The notes beneath the pieces are model-generated. The model worked only from the letters and a program-made list of their open reading frames with translations, searched no databases and was not told the origin of the DNA. Shown piece after piece: positions 24,685 through 32,383 of a stretch of DNA of 64,000 nucleotides. The stretch is from Chitinophaga sancti. Its GTDB lineage: Bacteria; Bacteroidota; Bacteroidia; Chitinophagales; Chitinophagaceae. How positions within the stretch are numbered: position 1 is the first letter of the stretch; each line of letters opens with the position of its first letter. Position numbers and translations under genes: made by a program. The stretch spans positions 6,598,001 to 6,662,000 of the forward strand of contig NZ_CP139247.1 of NCBI RefSeq assembly GCF_034087045.1, written 5' to 3'.

Positions 24685-25172
24685 TATTGTAATTCTTTTA
24701 TAGCATTATTCAACTGTGCTGATATCGGTTTCCCTTTGAAGATACCGGCAAGATTCTTTTTCCTGTCGTATAGTGCGATAAGCGGAGTGCCTCTCAACTT
24801 GTAAAAGCTGTAGCCGATCTGATCATAATCTTGTCCGATCACCACATTTGGATATTTGTCCATGTGATAGTAATTCTTAAAAATGGTGACCTTATTGAAC
24901 GGTTCCATCGTTAAAAAGTAAAACCTAACATTCTTGAATTGATCCATTACCTGTAAAAGAGAATCGGTTGTTTGTTGGCAATCCGAACAATCCGCCTCAA
25001 AGTGGATCATGACCACCGGTGTATTATCTGGTATATTTCTGGTGCTTATAATCGTAGTACTATCTGGCAATCTGAAACTAAACTCCGGCATTCTGGCCAT
25101 AGGATCTTGTTTACACCCTTCCAAAAAGCAAAGGCATAGCCAAGCCCCTATTGAGGTTATCAATCCTTTCAT
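24684..25172 (-). CDS. Thioredoxin-like (TlpA-type) lipoprotein
   Basis: 162 residues. A lipoprotein signal ends at Cys20 (LCFLEGCKQD). The thioredoxin domain has the active site ADCSDC (C62, C65) and a cis-Pro loop LRGTPLIALYDR. It is probably anchored on the periplasmic side, where it would exchange electrons with the MauE-like protein. It is the first gene of the six-gene operon ending at 21977; a small AraC-type regulator lies 158 bp upstream in the same orientation. Confidence 0.85.
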   Translation of the reverse strand: MKGLITSIGAWLCLCFLEGCKQDPMARMPEFSFRLPDSTTIISTRNIPDNTPVVMIHFEADCSDCQQTTDSLLQVMDQFKNVRFYFLTMEPFNKVTIFKNYYHMDKYPNVVIGQDYDQIGYSFYKLRGTPLIALYDRKKNLAGIFKGKPISAQLNNAIKELQ

Positions 25173-25330
25173 AAATTTGCGATGGGTTAAAATTGGGTAA
25201 CAATCTTACATAAGCTGTGAATCATGGGTTACATGCAATCGTGAATACTTACAGTCAGTAAGTTACTTCAACAACACATTCCGGCAAAGAAAAAGTTGGA
25301 ACCGAAATTTTCACAGACTGCTATCATCCT

Positions 25331-25675
25331 TCAGTCGGACTTCAAAAAACCACGGCTGTAATACATCGGCGTGACACCAAATATTTTTTTGAAAGCCCGT
25401 GCGAAACTTCCCGCCGTTTTATATCCAAGTTCCAAGGATACTTCTTTGACCTGGTGTCCTGATTCCAGCATTTTCCGTGCCGTTTGCATGCTTAGCCTTA
25501 GTCTGAACCGGTCGATAGATTCTCCATATATCAATTTAAAACCACGCCTCAACGTGCTGGATGAAATCGGATATTTCGCCAGCAGATCTTTGATTTTAAA
25601 CCCCTGGATATAGTTATTCACAATAAAAAAATGTATTTCCCTGATCGCATTATCTTCAGTTTCCGGCATGGTCAT
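25331..25675 (-). CDS. Small AraC-type DNA-binding protein (helix-turn-helix domain only)
   Basis: 114 residues, essentially just an AraC/XylS DNA-binding domain: IKDLLAKYPISSSTLRRGFKLIYG, then VKEVSLELGYKTAGSFARAFKKIFGVTPMYY. There is no N-terminal ligand domain. It sits directly upstream of the thioredoxin-MauE-lyase/kinase-peptide operon on the same strand and is the obvious candidate to control it. It resembles the similarly sized protein at 29168-29515 (shared GYxTxGSFxRAFKK). Confidence 0.85.
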   Translation of the reverse strand: MTMPETEDNAIREIHFFIVNNYIQGFKIKDLLAKYPISSSTLRRGFKLIYGESIDRFRLRLSMQTARKMLESGHQVKEVSLELGYKTAGSFARAFKKIFGVTPMYYSRGFLKSD

Positions 25676-25863
25676 TTCCCTGAGTTTTCAGTTATAGAAT
25701 TGGGTAACAATAATAATTCCCGTTTTAGGGTAACTGAACGGGCACATATGGCAAAAATAAGTTAAGTCGTTCATAGGAATTTAAGAATTTTACAAGCGGT
25801 CTTCCCAGGCGCATCAGTAACCATCGGCCTTATACACCCCATCGCGCCGCAGGCGCAAAAAAA

Positions 25864-25895
25864 ACGGGCTGCCCATCGATCGATGAACAACCCGT
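25864..25895 (-). terminator. Terminator with an internal 12-bp palindrome
   Basis: ACGGG/CCCGT arms enclose the palindrome CATCGATCGATG. On the minus strand the hairpin is followed by a run of T. It terminates the unit that ends at 25919. Confidence 0.75.
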
Positions 25896-25918
25896 ACATA
25901 CCCCATCCTTAAAATCCC

Positions 25919-26341
25919 TCAAACCAGTTGGTAAACTGTGCGAAGCGTTTGCACCTGTAGTATGTGCTGCAAATCTGTATCGGTTTCCACAGAGATATAG
26001 CCAAAGGTATCCCCCAGTATAACACCGATAAAACCCAGCGCCATCAGCCTGCGCCTGTGCTGTGTGACCTCTCCGCTGACCTGAATTTTAAAATCCTTTA
26101 CGGTAATATGAATACCGTTTCTTGCACCGATCTTCGGCACTAAAACTCTGTATTGTTCCGCAAAATTCAAGTGCCTGATTTCTGTTTGCAGGTCCATTTT
26201 TTGCTCTTTTAACAATTGGCCTGTAGCATGGATAAAAGATTGTTTTATCTTTTTGCTGATCCGTCCTTTCTTTTTGATGGCAGTCTGCAAATATTCTGTC
26301 TGTACTTCATCCAGTGTTTTATATTGTTTGTTTGTTGGCAT
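25919..26341 (-). CDS. ICE protein of unknown function
   Basis: 140 residues, basic and soluble. The N-terminal half is lysine-rich and helical (AIKKKGRISKKIKQSFIHAT); the C-terminal half has strands (NGIHITVKDFKIQVSGEVTQ). No family recognised. It is the last gene of a minus-strand group of small genes (25919-28184) and is followed by a strong terminator. Confidence 0.65.
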   Translation of the reverse strand: MPTNKQYKTLDEVQTEYLQTAIKKKGRISKKIKQSFIHATGQLLKEQKMDLQTEIRHLNFAEQYRVLVPKIGARNGIHITVKDFKIQVSGEVTQHRRRLMALGFIGVILGDTFGYISVETDTDLQHILQVQTLRTVYQLV

Positions 26342-26352
26342 AACATTAGTTT

Positions 26353-26787
26353 TTAAACATGATCTTGGTAAACAGGTACAATTACTACAGGATGCTTAAC
26401 GACATAATCGAATATTTCCCGGATTAAATCATAGCCTTCCATGATTTCGAAAGGGAATTTATTAAAACAATAACTTAGTCCGGCCTCCCACTTATTATTG
26501 TAGCATTTTGCCAGCATAATGCCATATTCACCGTAATCAATCCAGAGCGTCATATCAAGCTGAATTTTACCCTGATAGCCGATAATTAGGAAGTTGTGAT
26601 CCGTTAATCCGGCTATTTCCAATTGTTGCAGGGTTTGGTAATCCTTAAATTGTACACGGGCTAAACGATTAAACCCCATAGATATACCGGGCATCACTTT
26701 TTCAGCAAATAGAATTGAACTTAGTGGCCCGTGAATTTTCCCGTTCTCTATCTTTATAAGATTCTGTATAGTGAATGAATATTCCAT
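26353..26787 (-). CDS. Unknown protein, small paralogue family member 1
   Basis: 144 residues, soluble. The start MEYSFTIQNL matches MNYNFTIKNL of the next gene upstream, as do FNRLARVQF (against FNRFFRLSF) and YDLIREIFDYV (against MEILEIFRNIY). So the two are paralogues in tandem, 16 bp apart. No function is suggested by motifs. Confidence 0.65.
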   Translation of the reverse strand: MEYSFTIQNLIKIENGKIHGPLSSILFAEKVMPGISMGFNRLARVQFKDYQTLQQLEIAGLTDHNFLIIGYQGKIQLDMTLWIDYGEYGIMLAKCYNNKWEAGLSYCFNKFPFEIMEGYDLIREIFDYVVKHPVVIVPVYQDHV

Positions 26788-26803
26788 TTTAATTCTTTTT
26801 AAT

Positions 26804-27262
26804 TCAACGATTATCGCGTTCTTTCATTGGCTTTAATCTTTCTCGACGCTCGTAAATGTTTCGAAAGATCTCTAATATTTCCATTTTTTGCAGGCGGTTG
26901 TCAATTGGTAGAATTGAACGATACATATGTGTTAGAAACATCTCTTCATAGCCACTTTCAGCTCCCCAATAACTGCCTACCGGATAATAATGGTAATGAT
27001 CATATATATACATATAGAGTCTCAATGCATCTTCATCTTCCTCCTGCCGCCCGACTACCAAAACTTCATTGCGGAATGAAGATTTTTCTTGCCAATTAGT
27101 GAACTGGAATAGTTCGCGTTTATAAAATGACAGTCTAAAGAATCTATTAAATATGAACTGATGATATTTATATCTCTCAATTGCAGCCGACATGATCCGT
27201 TCCTCGAAACTCTCAGGTTCGCCTGCTGCATGCAGGTTTTTTATTGTGAAATTGTAGTTCAT
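26804..27262 (-). CDS. Unknown protein, small paralogue family member 2
   Basis: 152 residues, paralogue of the preceding entry. It is rich in Tyr and His in the middle (MYIYDHYHYYPVG). It is soluble, without signal peptide. Same minus-strand group. Function unknown. Confidence 0.65.
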   Translation of the reverse strand: MNYNFTIKNLHAAGEPESFEERIMSAAIERYKYHQFIFNRFFRLSFYKRELFQFTNWQEKSSFRNEVLVVGRQEEDEDALRLYMYIYDHYHYYPVGSYWGAESGYEEMFLTHMYRSILPIDNRLQKMEILEIFRNIYERRERLKPMKERDNR

Positions 27263-27340
27263 AATATGCTGCTATACTTTGTGTGCGGCTTTGCTCCCGC
27301 ATTATGAGACGTTATAAATCTGCATCGAATAAGATTTACA

Positions 27341-27613
27341 CTAATTGTGTAAATCTTGGTAGCTGTTTAAAAATGTGCCGCATATCATCACAAATAAGTG
27401 CGATTTGATCACGGAGGCGTGATCACTTTGCCACGCGGCTGAGGCTAACAGAAAATTGAGAATGACGTCAGGAGCTGCCATTCCTTTGTAACGGTCGTGG
27501 ATCGAATACATATGATCCATATATTGGAGGTAGTGGGCAGGTAATCCCTGTATTTTGGGCCATTCATTTCTGATCTGTGCAGCGATAACAGAAGGATTCT
27601 GTGATATAGACAT
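27341..27613 (-). CDS. Unknown small helical protein
   Basis: 90 residues, predicted helical (MSISQNPSVIAAQIRNEWPK; VILNFLLASAAWQSDHASVI). No family is recognised. It belongs to the same minus-strand cluster; the gaps on both sides are short (59-78 bp). Confidence 0.55.
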   Translation of the reverse strand: MSISQNPSVIAAQIRNEWPKIQGLPAHYLQYMDHMYSIHDRYKGMAAPDVILNFLLASAAWQSDHASVIKSHLFVMICGTFLNSYQDLHN

Positions 27614-27671
27614 GATACAAGTTTTGCAGGTTGGATAATAGCGCCCTGCAGATCGCAGGGCGCAGAAGGAA

Positions 27672-28184
27672 TTAAGCGCGGATTTTTGTATTAATCTCTA
27701 CGATTTTCGTTTCACACTCCATGTTGAGGGCTTCAACGACCTTTGTAATTAAATATGGGTTGGATATGGCGAACGTATCGCCCTTATCATCTTTGATCGT
27801 TATTACACACCCACGGTAATATCTATCTGAGGTTTCGAAGTTTTCTTCTTCTTCGGTTTGTTTAAATGTAAAAGCATTGAGTTTGCCGATAATGTCCTGT
27901 ACGGCTTCACGTTGTTTTAACAGTTTGGCTTTCCCTTCGAAATATTTAATTTTCTTTTGCAGTTCTTCAAATGTTTCCTCTGGTGAATCCTTTGTTTCTT
28001 CGGTAATTGAAGCAGGGGGTACCACCGGTTCTTTAGATGGGATTTCAACAGTGATTTTTTCCTTTTGATCTTTGGTCTGATCAATGTTAGTTTCTAAAGA
28101 TGATGTTTCTTTACCCTGAACGTTTGGCTGCGCCTTGTCGTTGTTTGAACCTGTAACGGTTTTTGTTGATTGATTCTTTGCCAT
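27672..28184 (-). CDS. Coiled-coil ICE protein of unknown function
   Basis: 170 residues. The first 60 are low-complexity and Ser/Thr/Glu-rich, the middle is a coiled coil (FEELQKKIKYFEGKAKLLKQ), and the C-terminal part is a small mixed domain (YYRGCVITIKDDKGDTFAIS). Similar Bacteroidota ICE proteins are annotated only as hypothetical. It heads the minus-strand group and lies just inside the second long hairpin. Confidence 0.6.
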   Translation of the reverse strand: MAKNQSTKTVTGSNNDKAQPNVQGKETSSLETNIDQTKDQKEKITVEIPSKEPVVPPASITEETKDSPEETFEELQKKIKYFEGKAKLLKQREAVQDIIGKLNAFTFKQTEEEENFETSDRYYRGCVITIKDDKGDTFAISNPYLITKVVEALNMECETKIVEINTKIRA

Positions 28185-28244
28185 TTTTCAAAATTTTAAT
28201 TTTTTAAAAATTGATTTGAAACTTTCTTTTCCCTGAGCCAATGC

Positions 28245-28424
28245 GGCTTTCCCTCTAATGGGGAGAAAGGATAGCAAAATGTATATGAGGGGCTTTCAGT
28301 TGTGTATAAGTCCCGGAGGGTGGCTGGACGGAACAGGCGTAGCCCTGTCCAGCCATTATGCCACAACTGATACCTGGCCCCGAAATATTTTCGCTTACCC
28401 TTTCCCCCATATTGGAGGAAAGGC
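28245..28424. ncRNA. Long imperfect hairpin (~180 nt), second copy of the class at 7486-7656
   Basis: The gap 28185-28602 holds another long foldback. Outer arms 28245-28293 and 28377-28424 pair over most of 48 positions with a few bulges. Middle arms are CAGTTGTG/CACAACTG (28297-28304 with 28362-28369). The inner stem TGGCTGGAC/GTCCAGCCA (28321-28329 with 28347-28355) closes a loop with GGCGTAGCC. The tip GCTGGAC...GCGTAGC...GTCCAGC matches the tip of the element at 7486-7656, while the arms differ. The rest of the gap (28425-28602) shows no gene. Confidence 0.55.
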
Positions 28425-28602
28425 GACTTAGGGAAGAAAGGATGGCATTAACCTGCATTTAGAACGGCATCGGATAAAAGTTCACTTATGATATGCATTA
28501 TACAGCATTCAAATATTTGCATGTTACCTTTAGCAGTTCATTGCAATAGAAATTTTAAAATATCGAAGAGGACTAACAAAATATTACTCTTGGGGAAAAT
28601 CT

Positions 28603-28890
28603 ATGTGCTATATGACAAATTCTATTGTTTTTAAAATCATGCCTTATCAGGCTGCAAAAGAGCTGCTTTTTGTTGCTTATATAAAGGATGTGTCAAGTGC
28701 CGTAGTAAATGAATTTCATTTATGTGGTAATGTATTAGAGGCAAAGATGACTCCTGTAGAAGGCGATGAAAGTAATGAGAACACGAATAAAATGTGGGAC
28801 GTAAATGTAACCAGCTATTCGATTTATCAAACGACCCTCAATGAATGGTTCGAATCTTTTTTTGAATATAGGTCAAATACGGATTGCTAA
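28603..28890 (+). CDS. Possible small protein of unknown function
   Basis: 95 residues (or 92 from the second ATG at 28612). It is soluble and slightly acidic, with a fairly normal composition (NEFHLCGNVLEAKMTPVEGD, TTLNEWFESFF). It has no recognised family and no clear partner. It is listed because the frame is uninterrupted and the composition is protein-like; the strand change from its neighbours keeps confidence low. Confidence 0.4.
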   Translation: MCYMTNSIVFKIMPYQAAKELLFVAYIKDVSSAVVNEFHLCGNVLEAKMTPVEGDESNENTNKMWDVNVTSYSIYQTTLNEWFESFFEYRSNTDC

Positions 28891-28919
28891 GACGGACTTT
28901 TGCTGTCAACAAACTCCCA

Positions 28920-28942
28920 GGACGTAGCTAAACGCTACGTCC
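28920..28942. other. Perfect hairpin related to the tip of the long hairpins
   Basis: GGACGTAGC and GCTACGTCC form a 9-bp stem with a TAAAC loop. It shares the GTAGC and GTCC elements found at the tips of the two long foldbacks, but has no long outer arms. The segment 28943-29167 shows nothing else. Confidence 0.45.
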
Positions 28943-29167
28943 AATAATAAAGGAAGTGGTAATCTGAACCCTAGATCCTCGTGTTTATGTCCAGCCTATG
29001 ACCCCCGCGTGAAATATATAAATTCCACTATGCGGCACATCGGTTACCGCAATACACTTCCCACCGCAGTATAAAGCCGCGAGAATTGAGCATTATTAAT
29101 TAACCGATTGCAATAATTTGTTAACCAATGTGGTACAAAAAGTTGTCCATATTAGTCATTTGAGTAT

Positions 29168-29515
29168 TCAGGTATTAGATGTGTGGTATCTAAAATACCC
29201 AGGTGGGTGTGGATACACTTTTTTAAATGCACGAGAAAAACTACCGGAAGTACTATACCCAAGCGATAAAGCCAGGACTTTAACTTGTAGCCCTTTATTC
29301 AATTGCTCTTTGGCATATCCCATGCGCGTTTGCAGGTGAAACTGATAAAGCGTAAGGTTATACTTTTTCTTAAACCCGATTTTAAGTTTCGTTTTACTGA
29401 TAACATTCGCATAAATCAGCATAAGCTCATTGAGATCGTTATGTCGTTCAGGTTCTGATGTTAACAGGGCATGAACCTCCATAATGATCATCGCTTCATT
29501 AGTCGTAAAATTCAT
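29168..29515 (-). CDS. Small AraC-type DNA-binding protein
   Basis: 115 residues. The C-terminal AraC-type half is clear: MGYAKEQLNKGLQVKVLALS, then GYSTSGSFSRAFKKVYPHPPGYF. The N-terminal half holds the first helix-turn-helix (ANVISKTKLKIGFKKKYNLT). It resembles the regulator at 25331-25675. It is divergent from the RteC-like gene at 29860 and may regulate the tra side of the element. Confidence 0.8.
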   Translation of the reverse strand: MNFTTNEAMIIMEVHALLTSEPERHNDLNELMLIYANVISKTKLKIGFKKKYNLTLYQFHLQTRMGYAKEQLNKGLQVKVLALSLGYSTSGSFSRAFKKVYPHPPGYFRYHTSNT

Positions 29516-29859
29516 AATAATCGTTTAGGTCAATTAGCAATGGAGTAGGCTTCACGGCCTCTTTTTATATAGATTCAGCTTTAGCCTTTCTGCATAAAAT
29601 GGGAAAATAATGGCAATTGATTTAGTCAGAATTATTCTGCAGGACAGCTGAATTTATCCATATAACGTGTCAGAAACTTTTTGGTTTAATCAATGAGCAA
29701 TGTTTAAACGAATATGATAAAATATTAAAAATTTAAAACATATACACTTAAAAATACATTAAACGTTGATAATAAATTACTTAGAAACCAATTGTAAAAA
29801 AAATCTTTAAAGGGGGACGCGGTTACAGATTTATCCGCGCGAAATAAAACCATTATGCT
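29516..29859. promoter_or_regulatory. AT-rich divergent intergenic region
   Basis: 344 bp between the AraC-type gene (minus) and the RteC-like gene (plus). It is AT-rich with no gene or strong hairpin that I can see. It must hold both promoters. Confidence 0.4.
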
Positions 29860-31077
29860 ATGACGAACTACGCGTTTGAATGGGTGGAGCATTTGATCAA
29901 TTATGAGTTAAACCCAGTTACATTACAGAACTTTCCAATGCCAGATGAGAATTCCACCCAGTTAATTGAGAAAATCCGTTTGGAGAAACTTCGTACGCAG
30001 CAATCTTTGCTAGAACTATTTTTTGAGCAACCGGAGCATAAAAAGACAAAGGAGCTAATCCGAAAGTATCACGATGAGCTGATTATACTATTCAACAGGA
30101 TTTATCAGATTAGGACGCATGAGATGTCTGTTCGTGCAGGTGTGACTGATATTCAATATCATGTTTTAAATACCCTTCGGGAATTAACAGAATGGTTTGA
30201 GTTTAGGTATAAAAAATACCTTACGCCGGAACAACGTTATCCGGTTACGAAACTGTTAATGATCCGGGAGGAAATAATGGAAAACCGACTTCCAATTATG
30301 GAAATGCTCCGGGCAACAGGCAATAGCGACATGGCCATAGAAGTTTTGATTGCTCCACTGGATGCTTTTGTTGAAAAAATAGATAGTGGAGGCATCATTA
30401 CCCTGCATGAAGCGGAATATCATCAGGAACTGGTGAGGGATATTCTACGCTCGCAGGGGAGTCACAACGTTAATTCTGACTGCCCGCCACTACATGAATT
30501 ACTGGTCTACTGGAATCTGAATACGAAACAGTGTATTACCTATTTTACCAAGGGGCTTGAATCAGCTATAGCGGCTTTTCAAACCAATGAAGAGAAACTG
30601 GATTTCCTTCATGTGGAGCGCAAGCATGTAGCGACAATGGTAGAATTGCCCAATTTTATTTATGACCCTCGTTACCCCTCTATCAAAAGCTACTTTTTAG
30701 AATATCTGGAAAATGAGATAAAATACCTCGATCATAAACTGGCGGGATTTACAGTTGCTCTGGCTGAGCCAACAGCCGAGCCTGAAAAGGACCCCGATGA
30801 TCTGCTGGTGCCTACGCCCAAGGCTATTATTTCACTATCGGTGGACCAGATCGGTATCTTATTGCGTGGTTTAAAAAAAGTAGGCTTCTTCATGAGTAAA
30901 TCCATGAATGACATATACCGCTCTATCATACCGGCCATATCTACCCAGGAACGAAGTGATATTTCTATTGAGAGCGTTAAGTCGAAGGCATATGCCGCAG
31001 AGCATCGTGACATCGATATTGTGATCGCTTTTTTGACGAAATTGATACAGGCTATCCGGGAAATTTATGATCTGTAG
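29860..31077 (+). CDS. RteC-like conjugative-element regulatory protein
   Basis: 405 residues, soluble, helical. The C-terminal 80 residues (ISLSVDQIGILLRGLKKVGFF, then RSDISIESVKSKAYAAEHRD and LIQAIREIY) resemble the C-terminus of RteC, a regulator of CTnDOT excision and transfer. The N-terminal part (ELIRKYHDELIILFNRIYQI) is also compatible. It stands just upstream of the tra operon and downstream of an AraC-type gene, a reasonable place for a transfer regulator. The resemblance is by eye only. Confidence 0.6.
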   Translation: MTNYAFEWVEHLINYELNPVTLQNFPMPDENSTQLIEKIRLEKLRTQQSLLELFFEQPEHKKTKELIRKYHDELIILFNRIYQIRTHEMSVRAGVTDIQYHVLNTLRELTEWFEFRYKKYLTPEQRYPVTKLLMIREEIMENRLPIMEMLRATGNSDMAIEVLIAPLDAFVEKIDSGGIITLHEAEYHQELVRDILRSQGSHNVNSDCPPLHELLVYWNLNTKQCITYFTKGLESAIAAFQTNEEKLDFLHVERKHVATMVELPNFIYDPRYPSIKSYFLEYLENEIKYLDHKLAGFTVALAEPTAEPEKDPDDLLVPTPKAIISLSVDQIGILLRGLKKVGFFMSKSMNDIYRSIIPAISTQERSDISIESVKSKAYAAEHRDIDIVIAFLTKLIQAIREIYDL

Positions 31078-31145
31078 CTGCCGTTATCTAATTATTTTCA
31101 ATTTTTTTTAGCTCAAAAGTACTTGTAAATCAATTATTTACAAGG

Positions 31146-31177
31146 GTATGCGCCGGGGTATTTACCCCGGCGTATAC
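31146..31177 (+). terminator. Terminator after the RteC-like gene
   Basis: A 15-bp stem with one G-U pair (arm GTATGCGCCGGGGTA) and a 2-nt loop, followed by TTTATA. It separates the RteC-like gene from the tra operon. Confidence 0.75.
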
Positions 31178-31255
31178 TTTATAGCGGTTTCCAATCGCCC
31201 TTACTTTGTGTCAACGAAATCAAATTAAAGTATTGTTAATCAAAATGAAATTGAA

Positions 31256-31696
31256 ATGTTGGCACATCTGAGTTGGGGAACTTACATAGGGATTATGTTA
31301 TGCCTCTTACTGGTCTACTACGGATTTATACTCCTTAAGTATTTTTCATTTGAAATTAAACGTGTATTATCCGGAAAACGGCCTCCTTCCGGGGAGAATC
31401 CGAAAAATGATCCGGCAGAAAAAAGTGAATACACTTATGAAATGCAGAGCGACCCTATCGCTGCAAGTGTACAGGAGTTACTGCCACAGATCAGAGACAG
31501 GATTCAGGTGATTGCCACCGGTCAGTACGACAAAACAGAACGCTTCTATTTGTTAAAAGACCTGATCGCAGGATATTCAGATATAAAATCATCAGCATTC
31601 AGAATTCCGGTTCAGGAATACATTCAATCTGAATGCGTAAAGCAGGATGTTGCACGCCTCGACATGGATGAGGTAGAGCAGTTGTGGATGAGTTGA
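31256..31696 (+). CDS. Small membrane-anchored protein at the head of the tra region
   Basis: 146 residues. A single N-terminal membrane span (YIGIMLCLLLVYYGFILLKY) is followed by a short basic stretch and a cytoplasmic helical domain (VQELLPQIRDRIQVIATGQY). Proteins of this design often precede the DUF4134 pilin-like gene in Bacteroidota conjugation operons. No named family. The 346-bp gap to traE contains hairpins. Confidence 0.6.
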   Translation: MLAHLSWGTYIGIMLCLLLVYYGFILLKYFSFEIKRVLSGKRPPSGENPKNDPAEKSEYTYEMQSDPIAASVQELLPQIRDRIQVIATGQYDKTERFYLLKDLIAGYSDIKSSAFRIPVQEYIQSECVKQDVARLDMDEVEQLWMS

Positions 31697-31717
31697 GGCT
31701 GCAGCATCCATCCGCCG

Positions 31718-31739
31718 CCTTCCCCGTGAACGGGGAAGG
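31718..31739. other. Short GC-rich hairpin upstream of traE
   Basis: A 10-bp stem CCTTCCCCGT/ACGGGGAAGG with a 2-nt loop. It is nested inside weaker CCGCC/GGCGG arms. No T-run follows, so it may be a structural or regulatory element rather than a terminator. Confidence 0.45.
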
Positions 31740-31783
31740 GCCAGGCGGGTGTTATCTCCCGCGACTATTTCCATAAAAATATT

Positions 31784-31849
31784 AAACAGGTTGCACACCA
31801 TTTTAGGGTTAGTGAAACAGTGAATGAGGCAGTCGGTGTGCACCTGTTT
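31784..31849. other. Bulged 15-bp inverted repeat in the traE leader region
   Basis: The arms AAACAGGTTGCACACC and GGTGTGCACCTGTTT pair along their whole length with one bulged base, and enclose 35 nt. This lies within the 346-bp non-coding stretch ahead of traE. Confidence 0.5.
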
Positions 31850-31973
31850 ATAATTTCTTAGAATTCCTTTCCCTTTTTAAAATAATTTACCTCCCGGCCC
31901 TGCACATTGCTGTAGAGCGAGATAGTGACGAGATGGGTGTTTGGCGCTCGCGAGGTTTATAACAGCTCAAACT

Positions 31974-31995
31974 CCCGGAGTGGTGCGGCTCCGGG
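31974..31995. other. Hairpin 48 bp ahead of traE
   Basis: The 7-bp stem CCCGGAG/CTCCGGG encloses 8 nt. With flanking GCTCG and CGAGC it may form a larger structure. It could act as a transcript leader for the tra genes. Confidence 0.4.
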
Positions 31996-32042
31996 GGCAC
32001 GAGCATGTTGAAAGAGAAATAATGTTTCAGTGAGTTAGAAAA

Positions 32043-32381
32043 ATGAGGTATATGAAAAAAAACATGATTTCCGTAAAAAAAATCAGGCAGGCGGTTGCGC
32101 TGCTGGTGTTCACAACATTAAGTGAAATGACTGCATTTGCGCAGGATGGCAAAGCAGGGATTCAAAAAGCCAACGATCAGGTGCGGGGTTATTTCGATAC
32201 AGGAACTGACCTGATGTACGCCGTGGGCGCAGTTTTGGGTTTGATAGGTGCTGTAAAAGTCTATCAGAAATGGAATGCGGGAGAACCCGATACGTCAAAG
32301 GTTGCTGCCAGTTGGTTTGGCAGCTGTATCTTTCTCGTAATTGTTGCCACTGTCATTAAAAGTTTCTTTGGAATTCAATAG
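32043..32381 (+). CDS. traE: TraE-like (DUF4134) conjugation protein, VirB2-like
   Basis: 112 residues. A signal-like N-terminus (AVALLVFTTLSEMTAFAQ) is followed by two membrane segments with the family blocks LMYAVGAVLGLIGAVKVYQK, DTSKVAASWFGSCIF and VIKSFFGIQ. DUF4134 proteins are thought to be the pilin-like component of Bacteroidota conjugation systems. A second ATG at 32052 is an equally good start. Confidence 0.9.
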   Translation: MRYMKKNMISVKKIRQAVALLVFTTLSEMTAFAQDGKAGIQKANDQVRGYFDTGTDLMYAVGAVLGLIGAVKVYQKWNAGEPDTSKVAASWFGSCIFLVIVATVIKSFFGIQ

Positions 32382-32383
32382 CC

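Noticed and set aside
28255..28458. An open frame of 67 codons on the minus strand
   Set aside because: It lies within the long foldback at 28245-28424; the pairing explains its composition better than coding.
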